This document shows positions 8,135 to 16,763 of a DNA stretch of 64,000 nucleotides, one piece after another. Both the position numbers and the translations under genes were made by a program. The DNA lies in the NCBI GenBank assembly GCA_026709985.1, contig JAPORY010000114.1, positions 58,647-122,646 on the forward strand, written 5' to 3'. The notes under the pieces are model-generated. The model was given only the letters and a program-made list of their open reading frames with translations. It had not been told where the DNA came from and searched no databases. Each line of letters starts with the position of its first letter. The stretch's first letter is position 1. The DNA comes from Aestuariivita sp. (lineage in GTDB: Bacteria; Pseudomonadota; Alphaproteobacteria; Rhodobacterales; Rhodobacteraceae).

Positions 8135-9274
8135 TCAGGAACGACGTGCCTGGGTATAAATCTCAATTAACTCGTCATAGGATGCGATGACTTCATAATC
8201 GAGTGATCTTGCCATCTCTTCTGCAAGACTATCCATTTGAATTGCATCCAGTTCCTCGGCGTCAAACAGTGCCATAACTTCTGGATTACCCATTTGACAA
8301 ACAGGGTTATATGTACCTTCGGTGAAGGCAACCTTTTTTGAGGCTTCCGGTCCCTGAACGTAGTCAAGGAAATCCTCGGCCAAACTGCTTGGATCAGGAT
8401 TATTGACTGCCGATGTCAACTCAATCCATACGACACCGCCCTTACCGTCAACCGGTCCTGAGTTTGGCGTGATTGCCCGTACATTTGACGCGCCATCATA
8501 ACGTGCCGGTGAAGCCGTGTAGGTACCACCCGTAAAGTACGCATCAATTTCACCGTTGATCAAAGCAATGTTCATAGCCACCAGATCATCAGTTAACAGC
8601 TTGGCACCCCCGAAAATGGTTTCAGCAGTTGACCTAAAGGTGTCTAAATCGGTGCCTGCCACTGGTGCAAACGGATTTAGTCCTGCGGTCAGACACATAT
8701 GCATCACATTCCAATTATCATAGGTCAGAACGCCGTACCGATCACTCATTGCTGGATCAAGAAACAAGCTCCAACCTTGGTCCTCGGCCATTTCGCGGCT
8801 AATCACATCGGTATTGACCACGAAGCTGAATGGCCCATAGCGTTGCGGCATACCGATGAGAGAGCCATCATCATCAAAAGCCAGTGGGTAGTTTTTGAAT
8901 TCGGGGAGCATTTTTTCGAAATGCGGCAAGAAGCGATCCTTATCCAGAGGTTTAATGAGGTTTTCTGGATAGAGTTGGTCGCGGGCCCACGGCTGGTTGA
9001 CGTTGATAAGGTCCCAAACATTGACTTCACCAGCGCGTAGCTTGTTGATCATGTCGGGATCAGAAGTGCCGCTCTCGGCGCGTACAGTCGCGCCCGGATT
9101 TGCCTCCCGAAAGGGATCAAGAATGGCGTCCGAGTTATAACCTTCCCAACATAATATATTGAGTTGGTCATTTCGATCTGCGAACGCCGGATCGATAAAT
9201 GATCCCAGCGCTGCTGCGCCTCCCAGCGCGGCAGTTCGACTTAGGAATTGTCGTCGTGAAGTTTGGTCCATCAT
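8135..9274 (-). CDS. Periplasmic binding protein, PotD/PotF-like, Tat-exported
   Basis: The 379-residue protein starts with a twin-arginine signal: SRRQFLSR at residues 6-13, then a hydrophobic AALGGAAALGSF. The mature part begins near LNILCWEGYNSDAILDPF, the usual start of spermidine/putrescine-type binding proteins. ATG at 9274 or at 9271 both follow GAGGAGAAA closely. The ligand could be a polyamine or a smaller amine or amino-alcohol: the family's key acidic residues cannot be placed by eye. Tat export means it folds before export. It is the first transporter gene after the shell genes in the operon. Confidence 0.82.
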   Translation of the reverse strand: MMDQTSRRQFLSRTAALGGAAALGSFIDPAFADRNDQLNILCWEGYNSDAILDPFREANPGATVRAESGTSDPDMINKLRAGEVNVWDLINVNQPWARDQLYPENLIKPLDKDRFLPHFEKMLPEFKNYPLAFDDDGSLIGMPQRYGPFSFVVNTDVISREMAEDQGWSLFLDPAMSDRYGVLTYDNWNVMHMCLTAGLNPFAPVAGTDLDTFRSTAETIFGGAKLLTDDLVAMNIALINGEIDAYFTGGTYTASPARYDGASNVRAITPNSGPVDGKGGVVWIELTSAVNNPDPSSLAEDFLDYVQGPEASKKVAFTEGTYNPVCQMGNPEVMALFDAEELDAIQMDSLAEEMARSLDYEVIASYDELIEIYTQARRS

Positions 9275-9309
9275 TTTCTCCTCTTCTATTGATAGAACAT
9301 GGTTAGAGT

Positions 9310-9939
9310 TTAAGCCCTTCGACCAACAACTGCGGCGAGAAACTCTGTGATTCGGTCGCGCGCGACTATCATATTTGCAACTGTTCCAGTTACAAAAATG
9401 CGACCAGTTGCTCCCATCATTTGGACATCATTGATCGTGATCTCTGGTGCGACTTTCTCCGCTTCATTTGCCGCCACACAGGCGAACAGCGCTGGAGCTA
9501 TTTCGCAAATCAGCATTGCCACTCCGGGCACCACTATTGAGCCGTCACGGGAGCGGTTCAGGACAATCGCATGTTGATCCGAGAGGTTCTCAATGATGTC
9601 CTGAAACAATATTTTGGGTGCCATTTGATCTTCCGCCCGTGCCCCGATCCCGGTCAAGATTGCTTTACCGGCGGCATCAAGGCTTTCCATTTCGTCTGCG
9701 TGCAATTCCAACAAACCGAATTGCCTTTCGGTAAAAAGAATTCCCGGTTCTAATTCGGGACTCTCTTTGAGGGCTAGATCAGCAATGCGATGGATACTCA
9801 GCGCTGGGGAAACTTCAACAATTAATGAATTTTGCCCAGCAAACGGCGGATAAGCCCGTGCGCGTATCGGCGAACAGAGATAAGCCGTAAACTGCGGTTG
9901 CAGATCTGCAATCGGAAGATAGACGCGAAGATCCGTCAT
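9310..9939 (-). CDS. BMC-T shell protein (tandem BMC domain), copy 1
   Basis: The 209-residue protein has two BMC folds in tandem. The second domain carries EIAPALFACVAANEAEKVA and INDVQMMGATGRIFVTGTV, the usual BMC strand-helix pattern. The first domain has LIVEVSPALSIHRIADLAL and LFTERQFGLLELHADE. It is clearly paralogous to the BMC-T at 10937-11548 (shared QLQPQ...AYL, ERQFG, PKIL, NEAEK, GRIFV/GRLYL). BMC-T proteins form trimers that occupy hexagonal positions in the shell and often carry larger, gated pores for substrates or cofactors. It is the last shell gene in the transcript, followed closely by the binding-protein gene. Confidence 0.85.
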   Translation of the reverse strand: MTDLRVYLPIADLQPQFTAYLCSPIRARAYPPFAGQNSLIVEVSPALSIHRIADLALKESPELEPGILFTERQFGLLELHADEMESLDAAGKAILTGIGARAEDQMAPKILFQDIIENLSDQHAIVLNRSRDGSIVVPGVAMLICEIAPALFACVAANEAEKVAPEITINDVQMMGATGRIFVTGTVANMIVARDRITEFLAAVVGRRA

Positions 9940-9962
9940 GACAAAACGTCGTTAATCCTTTC

Positions 9963-10241
9963 TCAATTGCCGACATCAAAATGTTTGCCAAGATCAGCGT
10001 GTGGGCGCGGAATGACGTGTACTGCGGTCACATCTCCCACCTGATTTGCCGCTTGGGCGCCAGCTTCAGTTGCGGCTTTAACGGCGCCGACATCACCTTT
10101 TACAATGACCGAGACTAAGCCGCCGCCGACTTCTTTTCGCGTGACGATTTCGACGTTGGCCGCCTTCACCATCGCGTCTGCCGCCGACAATGCGGGTATG
10201 AAACCTTTAGTTTCGATCATTCCAATCGCTAAATTTGCCAT
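9963..10241 (-). CDS. BMC-H shell protein
   Basis: The 92-residue protein is a canonical hexamer-forming [24 protein letters not shown] at the start, then [20 protein letters not shown] with a GGG pore loop, then [23 protein letters not shown] 10241 is preceded by GAAAGGAAAACTA, a good ribosome-binding site, so the longer upstream extension is rejected. It is the only single-domain BMC gene in the window and should therefore form the bulk of the facets unless others lie elsewhere in the genome. Confidence 0.93.
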   Translation of the reverse strand: MANLAIGMIETKGFIPALSAADAMVKAANVEIVTRKEVGGGLVSVIVKGDVGAVKAATEAGAQAANQVGDVTAVHVIPRPHADLGKHFDVGN

Positions 10242-10260
10242 TAGTTTTCCTTTCTTCCTC

Positions 10261-10506
10261 TTATGTCTTTGTTTCATCAATTGATCCGATTATGAGAGCA
10301 TCGACTGGGGCTGTGCGCCCATTGAAATAGGACGCTGCTACTGACCCTTGAGTGATGAGCACTGACTCGTCAGTGTCACAGCCGAGGGGATCGAATGCAA
10401 TCAGCTGCCCGCCTTCTTCGACTTCAATTTCCAACAGGGCTCCGCTTGGCATGGAGTCCACCCGCCGTGATGACCATATCTTTCCCTTCACGCGACCTTT
10501 AATCAT
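10261..10506 (-). CDS. BMC-P (EutN/CcmL-type) shell vertex protein
   Basis: The 81-residue protein has the typical pattern: an N-terminal [13 protein letters not shown], a middle part [20 protein letters not shown] with SVAASYF, and a C-terminal [10 protein letters not shown]. Members form pentamers that cap the vertices of the icosahedral shell. The gene overlaps the preceding 144-residue ORF by ATGA (10503-10506). One BMC-P, one BMC-H and two BMC-T together are enough to build a closed shell. Confidence 0.92.
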   Translation of the reverse strand: MIKGRVKGKIWSSRRVDSMPSGALLEIEVEEGGQLIAFDPLGCDTDESVLITQGSVAASYFNGRTAPVDALIIGSIDETKT

Positions 10507-10937
10507 CGTACTACCCTCTCAATTCGAATACCTCGGCGCCGTGCCTCATCCCGAGCAAGCGGCGTTATCCGTGCGGTGGAAGAGATGCGCAAATTCTTGG
10601 TTGCAACTGCTAAGACGTCCCTCTCGGTAATCAAATTTTTCTCAAGTATTGGCGATTCTACTGAGTTTGGCAAAGCACCAAGCATAGTCGTCGCTGGAAT
10701 TGCGGGATCTTGTCTTGTTGTCATATTTCGTTCGAGCACAAATTTGAGTTTACCCCTTTGGAATTTTTCTACAAACTGAGGTTCTGTCACTTGGTTCAGC
10801 AAATCGGCAACGAAGGCATTAAGATCATCAGTGGACTCAACCGTAACATTTCTCATTTCTATTGCGTCCTGATCGGCAAAGATTTCAGCAAGCTCTTCGC
10901 GGAGTATTGCGCGAACTTCTTCGCGAATCGCTGACAT
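10503..10937 (-). CDS. Microcompartment accessory protein with N-terminal helical tag (hypothetical)
   Basis: The 144-residue protein lies between BMC-T and BMC-P genes and overlaps both (TGATG at 10937, ATGA at 10503). Residues 1-22 form an amphipathic helix (SAIREEVRAILREELAEIF) whose core ILREEL matches LIREEL in the C-terminal tag of the aldehyde dehydrogenase. A linker of about 90 residues follows. The C-terminal 40 residues, LITERDVLAVA, then STARITPLARDEARRRGI, resemble the N-terminal module seen in EutQ/EutT-like and other BMC proteins (TPxARDxAxxxGI). No catalytic motif is visible. A cargo-scaffold or lumen-organising role is inferred from position and tag. The start is ATG 10937. 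Confidence 0.7.
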   Translation of the reverse strand: MSAIREEVRAILREELAEIFADQDAIEMRNVTVESTDDLNAFVADLLNQVTEPQFVEKFQRGKLKFVLERNMTTRQDPAIPATTMLGALPNSVESPILEKNLITERDVLAVATKNLRISSTARITPLARDEARRRGIRIERVVR

Positions 10938-11548
10938 CAAACCGCTCCAGCATCACGAAGGGCTCGTTCTGCCGCGTTCAGCGCATTGCGAACATCGGCT
11001 TCCGTCCCCGCGAGGTACAAGCGTCCGTGGGAGCCAATCATGCGCATATCAATGACCTTGATGTCCGCTTCTTTCTCCGCCTCATTGCAGGCAAGAATGG
11101 CAAAAGCGGCGGATTGGCATTCAAGCAGGTAAACGCTGTCACCACCGATTACCATTGATCCGAGTTTGTTGCGATTCATCAAGAACGCGTGTTGCGGGTC
11201 AATATTTGTTACCAATTTAGACGCTAGAATCTTAGGTTTGATCACGTCATTGCTAGTCTGATCAAGTGCTTCCAAAATAGCGCTTGACCCGGCATGAATT
11301 TCTGCGGTTGAATAGGAATGGAACTGCAGCGTCCCAAACTGGCGTTCGACGACGAGTAGGCCGACTCGCACCTCAGCATGTTTTAGGACGACGTCTGTGA
11401 GCGCCTCAACATCCAATCCCGGTGCTATTTCGAAAATATGGGCCGCCATCCGCAGACGCGGCGGGGTGCCACGCATCCAAGTCGAAAGGTAGGCCAAGGT
11501 TTGTGGTTGCAGTTGGTCAATAAATATTGAGGCGCGTAGTTCAATCAT
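10937..11548 (-). CDS. BMC-T shell protein, copy 2
   Basis: This is a 203-residue tandem-domain BMC protein. Domain 1 includes HIFEIAPGLDVEALTDVVL and LLVVERQFGTLQFHS. Domain 2 includes YLLECQSAAFAILACNEAEK and IDMRMIGSHGRLYLAGTE. It is paralogous to the BMC-T at 9310-9939 but clearly diverged, so the two probably give pores with different selectivity. The gene starts inside the stop of the aldehyde dehydrogenase (ATGA, 11545-11548) and its own stop overlaps the next start by one base, consistent with a single coupled transcript. Confidence 0.86.
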   Translation of the reverse strand: MIELRASIFIDQLQPQTLAYLSTWMRGTPPRLRMAAHIFEIAPGLDVEALTDVVLKHAEVRVGLLVVERQFGTLQFHSYSTAEIHAGSSAILEALDQTSNDVIKPKILASKLVTNIDPQHAFLMNRNKLGSMVIGGDSVYLLECQSAAFAILACNEAEKEADIKVIDMRMIGSHGRLYLAGTEADVRNALNAAERALRDAGAV

Positions 11549-13065
11549 GATTGCACGCCTCTTAAGTTACGAAGTTCTTCGCGAATCAGGGTCCGAAGCG
11601 TATCTTCAGTAAATTGAGGCAAAGAATCTCTGCTCGCCGAAATTGATGCGGGCGGGGTTTTCAACAATGTGTCATACATTACATCAAAATTGATTTCGTC
11701 TAAGTCGGCCACCGCATCTCTGGCGAAGGCGACTTTTTTCCAGTGCGTCAGATGTTGTGGTCCAATATTTTCACTGACTGAAGACCGACCAGCGTAGCCG
11801 GTGCCGATCATAAAAGAAGGCGGTAAGTGGGTCGCAAAACCAGCAGCACCTTGACTACACGGCGCATTCACGACCACTCTGTGCACGGGGACAGAGCCCG
11901 AAAACGCGATCAGTCGGTCATTGTTATTGCCGTGGAATGCTGCCGAGTGCCCAGCCCCACGTCTTGCAACGTGTGCCGCAAAGGTCAGCGCCTGACCAAA
12001 ATCGACGGCGGCGGTCAGGGTAAGGACCGGGCAGAGTTTTTCCCTAAACAGGGCATCATCTTGACCCGGATGTTCAATCACCGGGACGAGAACTTTAGTT
12101 GCCGCGTGTACACGAATACCAGCCTCGTGAGCAATCCAGTCGGCCGACTTTCCAATAGCCGCTAGATTGAAACCATTGTCACCCCAGAGAAAATCACGCA
12201 AGCGATCAGAGTCTTCGGCATTACAGATATGACTTCCCGCACTGCGCAGGGCCCGCTCCATATTGCCGCGGTTTTTCTCAAGCGTCAGGCAGATACTTTC
12301 GCTGGTGCATAAGACGGAATTATCGAAGCTTTTGCTTTCGACCAAGCATTTGGCGGCTGCATCAACGTCAGCGGAGGGATCAATGAACGCCACGCCATTG
12401 CCGGGACCAACACCAATGGCAGGATTTCCTGACGAGTACGCTGCTCGGACCATCTGACTGCCGCCAGTTGCCAAAATGACGTTGATCTTGTCTGATCCCA
12501 TTATATCTTCAACCAAACTGACTGACGGTTCTTCGACACACTGGATAATACCAGCGGGTGCACCGGCTACTTCTGCCGCATCAGCAAGATGTTGGGCGGC
12601 GGCCACCGAGCAAGTTTTGGCTACCGGATGGGGGCTAATCACAATTGCATTGCGGCTCAAAATTGCCAGCATGACTTTGAAATAAATCGTGGCGATTGGA
12701 TTCGTGGCGGGTGCCAAAGCAAAAACGACGCCCGCGGGTGACGGCAATTCAATCACCTTTCGTCGTGTATCGACGCGGGGGGTGATGAGATCAAGGTCGC
12801 GATAGTATGCAAGTAGGTCATGGGTGCAGAGTTGATTTTTCAGTGTCTTGTGTTCAACAACACCATAGCTGGTTTCTTGCACCGCCCACTCCGCAAAGTA
12901 ATCGGCCTTTTCAAAACCCGCGTCAGCCACAGCTTCTGCAATGTTTAAGATTGATTGGCGATCAAATTTACTGAAGTACTTTGCGGCCCATGCTGCCCGC
13001 ATCACCTTCATCCGCGCAGATGACAAATTCCTATCTGGGACATTCAGGCGGACGCAGTTTTCCAT
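11545..13065 (-). CDS. CoA-acylating aldehyde dehydrogenase with C-terminal encapsulation tag
   Basis: The 506-residue protein belongs to the PduP/EutE-type acylating aldehyde dehydrogenases. It has [17 protein letters not shown] for nucleotide binding, [29 protein letters not shown], the catalytic Cys in [12 protein letters not shown], and [17 protein letters not shown] with HLTHWK near the end. The expected reaction is aldehyde + CoA + NAD+ to acyl-CoA + NADH. After a Ser/Pro-rich linker the last about 18 residues ([17 protein letters not shown]) form an amphipathic helix like known encapsulation peptides. The class-III aminotransferase-fold gene just upstream probably supplies its aldehyde. 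It overlaps that gene (TAATG) and the BMC-T gene (ATGA). No phosphotransacylase is seen in the window. Confidence 0.9.
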   Translation of the reverse strand: MENCVRLNVPDRNLSSARMKVMRAAWAAKYFSKFDRQSILNIAEAVADAGFEKADYFAEWAVQETSYGVVEHKTLKNQLCTHDLLAYYRDLDLITPRVDTRRKVIELPSPAGVVFALAPATNPIATIYFKVMLAILSRNAIVISPHPVAKTCSVAAAQHLADAAEVAGAPAGIIQCVEEPSVSLVEDIMGSDKINVILATGGSQMVRAAYSSGNPAIGVGPGNGVAFIDPSADVDAAAKCLVESKSFDNSVLCTSESICLTLEKNRGNMERALRSAGSHICNAEDSDRLRDFLWGDNGFNLAAIGKSADWIAHEAGIRVHAATKVLVPVIEHPGQDDALFREKLCPVLTLTAAVDFGQALTFAAHVARRGAGHSAAFHGNNNDRLIAFSGSVPVHRVVVNAPCSQGAAGFATHLPPSFMIGTGYAGRSSVSENIGPQHLTHWKKVAFARDAVADLDEINFDVMYDTLLKTPPASISASRDSLPQFTEDTLRTLIREELRNLRGVQS

Positions 13066-14345
13066 TATTGTACTTTCCGCATGCGGCTGAGGAACTGTCG
13101 AGCTCTAGGCATGGCGGCGTCGAAACGGTCCATGATTTCTTGACACAGTTCGACATCTTTCACGACGCCCGGCTTGAACTGTAATACCCGCTTGTCGAGT
13201 GACGAGAATATCGCCCATATTCCGTTTTCGTATAATGCTCTGGAGACTGCCACGGCGCCTTCCGGGTGATCAAATTCCAGCCCGATGACCACGCCTCGCT
13301 GGCGTATTCCGCAGAAAATATCACCGTGCCGAACCATCATTTCCGCCATTGATTGCGCGAAAAACTGTGCCACGAATTCGATATTTGAAATCACTTCTGG
13401 GCGCTGTAGCATTTCGAGCACATGATGCCCGACGAGGCATCCGAGTTCTGAACCTCCTGCCGTTGAAATGTGCGCCGCACCGTCTTCAAGTTGCCATTGT
13501 CCGCATTCCTCAGTCACAAGACAGGCACTAATTGGATATATTCCGCCGCCCAACCCCTTGCCGCAAACAAAAATGTCAGGTTGCATCCCGTAGCCCTGCC
13601 AACCCCACATTATCCCGGTCCGCATCAAACCGGTTTGTACCTCATCTGAGATGATCTTTGCCCCATACTTGTGACACATATCTTGACAGGCTTTGAGGTA
13701 TCCCGCTTCCGGCATCGGGAAGCCATATGTTGCTGGAATTGTCTCGATGATGAAGGCGGCGACATCCCCTTTTTGCAGAACCTGCGCAAGGGCCTCAAGA
13801 TCGTTAAACGGAACTTGCACAAATTCATCGGGTCGGTCTGCCAGAAAGATTTCACTGAAGCGAACATCTCCCGTCGCAACCGACAGGCCAGAATGGCCGT
13901 GATACCCTTTAATGATGGAAACGATTTTTTTGCGCTTTGTGGCGTATCTTGCCGTTTTGATCGCTATTTCGACCGCTTCGGCACCACCAGCACCAAAGAT
14001 CGCATACTTCATGTGCGGTGCTGTATTAACCAGTTTCTCGGCAAATGCCGCACGTGCAACCGACGGGAACCAATGGTTTCCCATGTCAAAATAATCAAGC
14101 CCAGACTTAAGAACTTCGACAAGCTCTGGATGCCGATGCCCAAAATTATAGGTGCCGCCATTGAGATGCAGGTCGATCAACGACTTTCCGGACATGTCAT
14201 AGAGACGATATCCTTCGCGTCTGTCGATGACCATCGGCGTACCGGTGTCGGTCCAAAACTTGACCTTACCGGGGTTCCAGAACCGAGCGGCTTTATTGAG
14301 CAAGTCGTCTTTGGACTCAAACGAGAAATAACCGTAGTCAAACAC
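13065..14345 (-). CDS. Class-III aminotransferase-fold PLP enzyme, probable amino-alcohol-phosphate phospholyase
   Basis: The 426-residue protein is of the fold-type I class-III family: GAGGAEAVEIAIKTARY, GYHGHSGLSVATGD, the PLP-binding Asp in IISDEVQTGLMRTG, and the Schiff-base Lys in FVCGKGLGGGIYP. Family members include true omega-aminotransferases and ethanolamine-phosphate phospho-lyases. In RMM-type loci the homologue is believed to remove phosphate and ammonia from 1-amino-2-propanol phosphate, giving propionaldehyde. The adjacent kinase and acylating aldehyde dehydrogenase support that reading here, but transamination cannot be excluded. The start is GTG 14345 with AGAGG seven bases upstream. 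It is the first gene of the operon, 130 bases from the divergent regulator. Confidence 0.83.
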   Translation of the reverse strand: MFDYGYFSFESKDDLLNKAARFWNPGKVKFWTDTGTPMVIDRREGYRLYDMSGKSLIDLHLNGGTYNFGHRHPELVEVLKSGLDYFDMGNHWFPSVARAAFAEKLVNTAPHMKYAIFGAGGAEAVEIAIKTARYATKRKKIVSIIKGYHGHSGLSVATGDVRFSEIFLADRPDEFVQVPFNDLEALAQVLQKGDVAAFIIETIPATYGFPMPEAGYLKACQDMCHKYGAKIISDEVQTGLMRTGIMWGWQGYGMQPDIFVCGKGLGGGIYPISACLVTEECGQWQLEDGAAHISTAGGSELGCLVGHHVLEMLQRPEVISNIEFVAQFFAQSMAEMMVRHGDIFCGIRQRGVVIGLEFDHPEGAVAVSRALYENGIWAIFSSLDKRVLQFKPGVVKDVELCQEIMDRFDAAMPRARQFLSRMRKVQ

Positions 14346-14371
14346 CGCAAACCTCTTTCAACTTGGCCGTT

Positions 14372-14397
14372 TTGACGGATATGGTTCCCGAAGTCAA
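14372..14397. promoter_or_regulatory. Possible operator between BMC operon and DeoR-type regulator
   Basis: The divergent intergenic region holds TTGAC and GTCAA as a 5-base inverted repeat separated by 16 bases. The minus-strand copy TTGACT could also be a -35 element for the BMC operon, although a convincing -10 at the right distance is not seen. The short arms make this a weak candidate. Confidence 0.25.
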
Positions 14398-14475
14398 GCT
14401 TTTTTTGTTGCAAGTCGGGCATTTTTTCTCTCGTAATTTTTCTTGCATACTGTATTATTGAGTGAGAGGTGCGAA

Positions 14476-15252
14476 TTGCTCAAAAACAAGCCAAAAAAAG
14501 AACGCCGACATTCTGATATTCTCGATGCCTTAAAGTTCCATCCCGCTAAACGGGTCAATGACTTGGCGCGAGATCTAGAAGTCTCGGTCGAAACAATTCG
14601 ACGGGACTTAGCTGAACTTGACGCTGAGGGCCGATTACGCCGCACCTACGGCGGTGCGGTACGAATATCGACCTTTGAACCCGCCTTAGCGGAAAGAATT
14701 GACTTGTTTGTCGATGAAAGAGAGAAGATTGTCGATGTTGCGGTCGGACTTTTAGGTGACGCTGACAGTTTATCAATCGGTGGCGGTGCAACAACATTAC
14801 GCTTCGCACGCTCACTAAAGGCCTTGCAGCGAAAAACAACCGTCCTGACGGCTTCGTTAGGAATTGCGCTGGAACTTGCGTCGAACCCACTGTTTGAGGT
14901 GATTTCACTTCCCGGGTCGGTAGAGAGTAATGAGGGTCTTGTCCATGGTCCCGAAACCCTTCGATTCCTTTCAGAATTCCGTGTAGAGGTTGCCGTCATT
15001 GGGGCATCGGCTATTGATCACATCGGTGTCAGCGAAGCCCTTCCGGTTGCGGCCGATGTCTATCACGCAATGATTTTGAATGCCGACCACACCATTGTGG
15101 TGGCTGATCACTCAAAGTTTGGCAAGCGATCGCTGAAGCTGATTTTGAAATGGAATCCAAATTGTACCCTCGTGACCGATAAACCACCGGAAAAAGATAT
15201 TTTGAACAGTCTCGCACGCAATCAGGTTCGCATAGTGGTTTGTGATCAATAA
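14476..15252 (+). CDS. DeoR-family transcriptional regulator, likely controller of the BMC operon
   Basis: The product is about 258 residues. The N-terminal winged helix shows RVNDLARDLEVSVETIRRDL, then AELDAEGRLRRTYGGAV, the DeoR hallmark. The C-terminal domain has the ligand-binding pattern SIGGGATTLRFARSL, GLVHGPETL and IVVADHSKFGKRS, which in the family binds a phosphorylated metabolite. The start is placed at TTG 14476, preceded by GAGAGGT; an in-frame TTG at 14443 is also possible. It is transcribed away from the BMC operon from a shared 130-base region. A phosphorylated intermediate such as an amino-alcohol phosphate would be a logical inducer, which is inference. Confidence 0.85.
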   Translation: MLKNKPKKERRHSDILDALKFHPAKRVNDLARDLEVSVETIRRDLAELDAEGRLRRTYGGAVRISTFEPALAERIDLFVDEREKIVDVAVGLLGDADSLSIGGGATTLRFARSLKALQRKTTVLTASLGIALELASNPLFEVISLPGSVESNEGLVHGPETLRFLSEFRVEVAVIGASAIDHIGVSEALPVAADVYHAMILNADHTIVVADHSKFGKRSLKLILKWNPNCTLVTDKPPEKDILNSLARNQVRIVVCDQ

Positions 15253-15328
15253 CATTAGGTTTTTCAAAAAAATGGCTGCTTGGCACTTTTGTTCATCAAG
15301 TGAATGATGATGCGCTGAAGTCGGAAAA

Positions 15329-16567
15329 TTATCCGTTACTCCATAAGCTAGAAATTGGTGCTGCAAACATATTCTTGGCAAATGGTACTACTTGATCATG
15401 GTCGTACAGCACCAAGCCTTGTATAAATTTCTTGCCAGCCGCCTCAGCAAGCTTTCGCAGGCCCGAAAAATCGTTGGAATTGACGGTGGCTGACGCTTTA
15501 ACCTCAATGCCAACGATGTCCCCTTGTCTGTTTTCCAAGATGATATCAACTTCCTTTTTTTCTTTATCTCGAAAGTGAAAGAAAGAGCACCTTTGTTCAC
15601 TCAGTGAGGTCAGTTTGCGAAGTTCGCACAGCGCAAATGACTCGAGAATTGGACCAAATACTGTTTTATTTGACTTAACTCTATCGGTTGATAAATTTTG
15701 CAATGCAGAAAGTAATCCAGTGTCAAGGAAATGTAACTTTGGAGATTTTGTTGTCCGCTTTAGACGACGGGAAAACCAAGGCGGTACGGCTTCAATCAGA
15801 AAGAGACTTTCAAGAATATGAACATATTTACGGGTTGTTACATGGTTAAGATTAAGTGCAGAACCAATCGAAGAGTAGTTCACTAACCTACCCGAATGCT
15901 CGCCAAGAACAGTCATCAATTGATGCATCATTGCGATCTGCTCAATTTGTGCGATGTCGCGAATATCGCGAGCAATAATTGACTCTAAGTAATTATGATA
16001 CCAGTCTTGTTTTCGTGCCCATTTTTTTCTTTTGAGCGCCTCTGGATAGCCGCCAGAAAGAACTATCGTAATTAAACTCTCGCCAGTGATCGCTTGATCG
16101 CACACAGGTTTTCCACCCGCAAACGCCCGATCAATAAAGTGCGGATGCGATCCGAATATTTCTGCTTGACTCAAAGGGAATAAATTAATGATTTCTATTC
16201 TGCCTGCGAGCGACTCGGTTACCTTTGGAATGGTCATGATGTTGGCTGACCCGGTGAGCAGAAACCTTCCCGGACGGTTATCGTGATCGACAGCGTTTTT
16301 AATTTCCAACAACAAATCGGGAGCGCGCTGAATTTCATCAATAACGGCGCAGTCTAAGCCCCTTACAAAGCCTACCGGATCATCTATTGCAGATCTTCGA
16401 ACAGTTGCTACATCTAATGACAAGAATGGGAAACTGTCCGCGGTAAATTCCTTTGCTAAGGTCGTTTTCCCGGATTGCCTTGGTCCTGAAATAAATACCA
16501 CACGAGTATCGGACAACGCCTCGTCCACTCGTTGCTTCGCAAATCTAGGGTACAACTTAAACGCCAA
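15329..16567 (-). CDS. AAA family ATPase with DUF4143 nuclease-like domain
   Basis: The 412-residue protein has Walker A ISGPRQSGKTTLAKEF near residue 32, Walker B CAVIDEIQRAP, and sensor region FLLTGSANIMTIPKV. The C-terminal half carries the DUF4143 pattern: FLDTGLLSALQNL, then KKEVDIILE, then DIVGIEVKAS, a PD-(D/E)xK-like core. Such proteins are widespread, often single genes or multicopy in genomes, with unknown biological role. The region between its start and the downstream dehydrogenase gene contains no other gene. It converges with the DeoR gene, leaving 76 bases between the stops. Confidence 0.85.
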   Translation of the reverse strand: MAFKLYPRFAKQRVDEALSDTRVVFISGPRQSGKTTLAKEFTADSFPFLSLDVATVRRSAIDDPVGFVRGLDCAVIDEIQRAPDLLLEIKNAVDHDNRPGRFLLTGSANIMTIPKVTESLAGRIEIINLFPLSQAEIFGSHPHFIDRAFAGGKPVCDQAITGESLITIVLSGGYPEALKRKKWARKQDWYHNYLESIIARDIRDIAQIEQIAMMHQLMTVLGEHSGRLVNYSSIGSALNLNHVTTRKYVHILESLFLIEAVPPWFSRRLKRTTKSPKLHFLDTGLLSALQNLSTDRVKSNKTVFGPILESFALCELRKLTSLSEQRCSFFHFRDKEKKEVDIILENRQGDIVGIEVKASATVNSNDFSGLRKLAEAAGKKFIQGLVLYDHDQVVPFAKNMFAAPISSLWSNG

Positions 16568-16763
16568 CTTAGATCAACAAAATACCACATCCGACCAATT
16601 GAAATTCAATAACTGACAGATTGTAAATTGGCAACAAATATAAGCGGCGCTGGTGCTAGCAGGTTTTGTTTATTCATCGCCGGCAGCAATTTTTCGGCTT
16701 GCTCTTGTCGGTTTCGATCTCGCAGTTTACAATATAGGCGTCAAACCGAGAGGCTCCTGAGAG

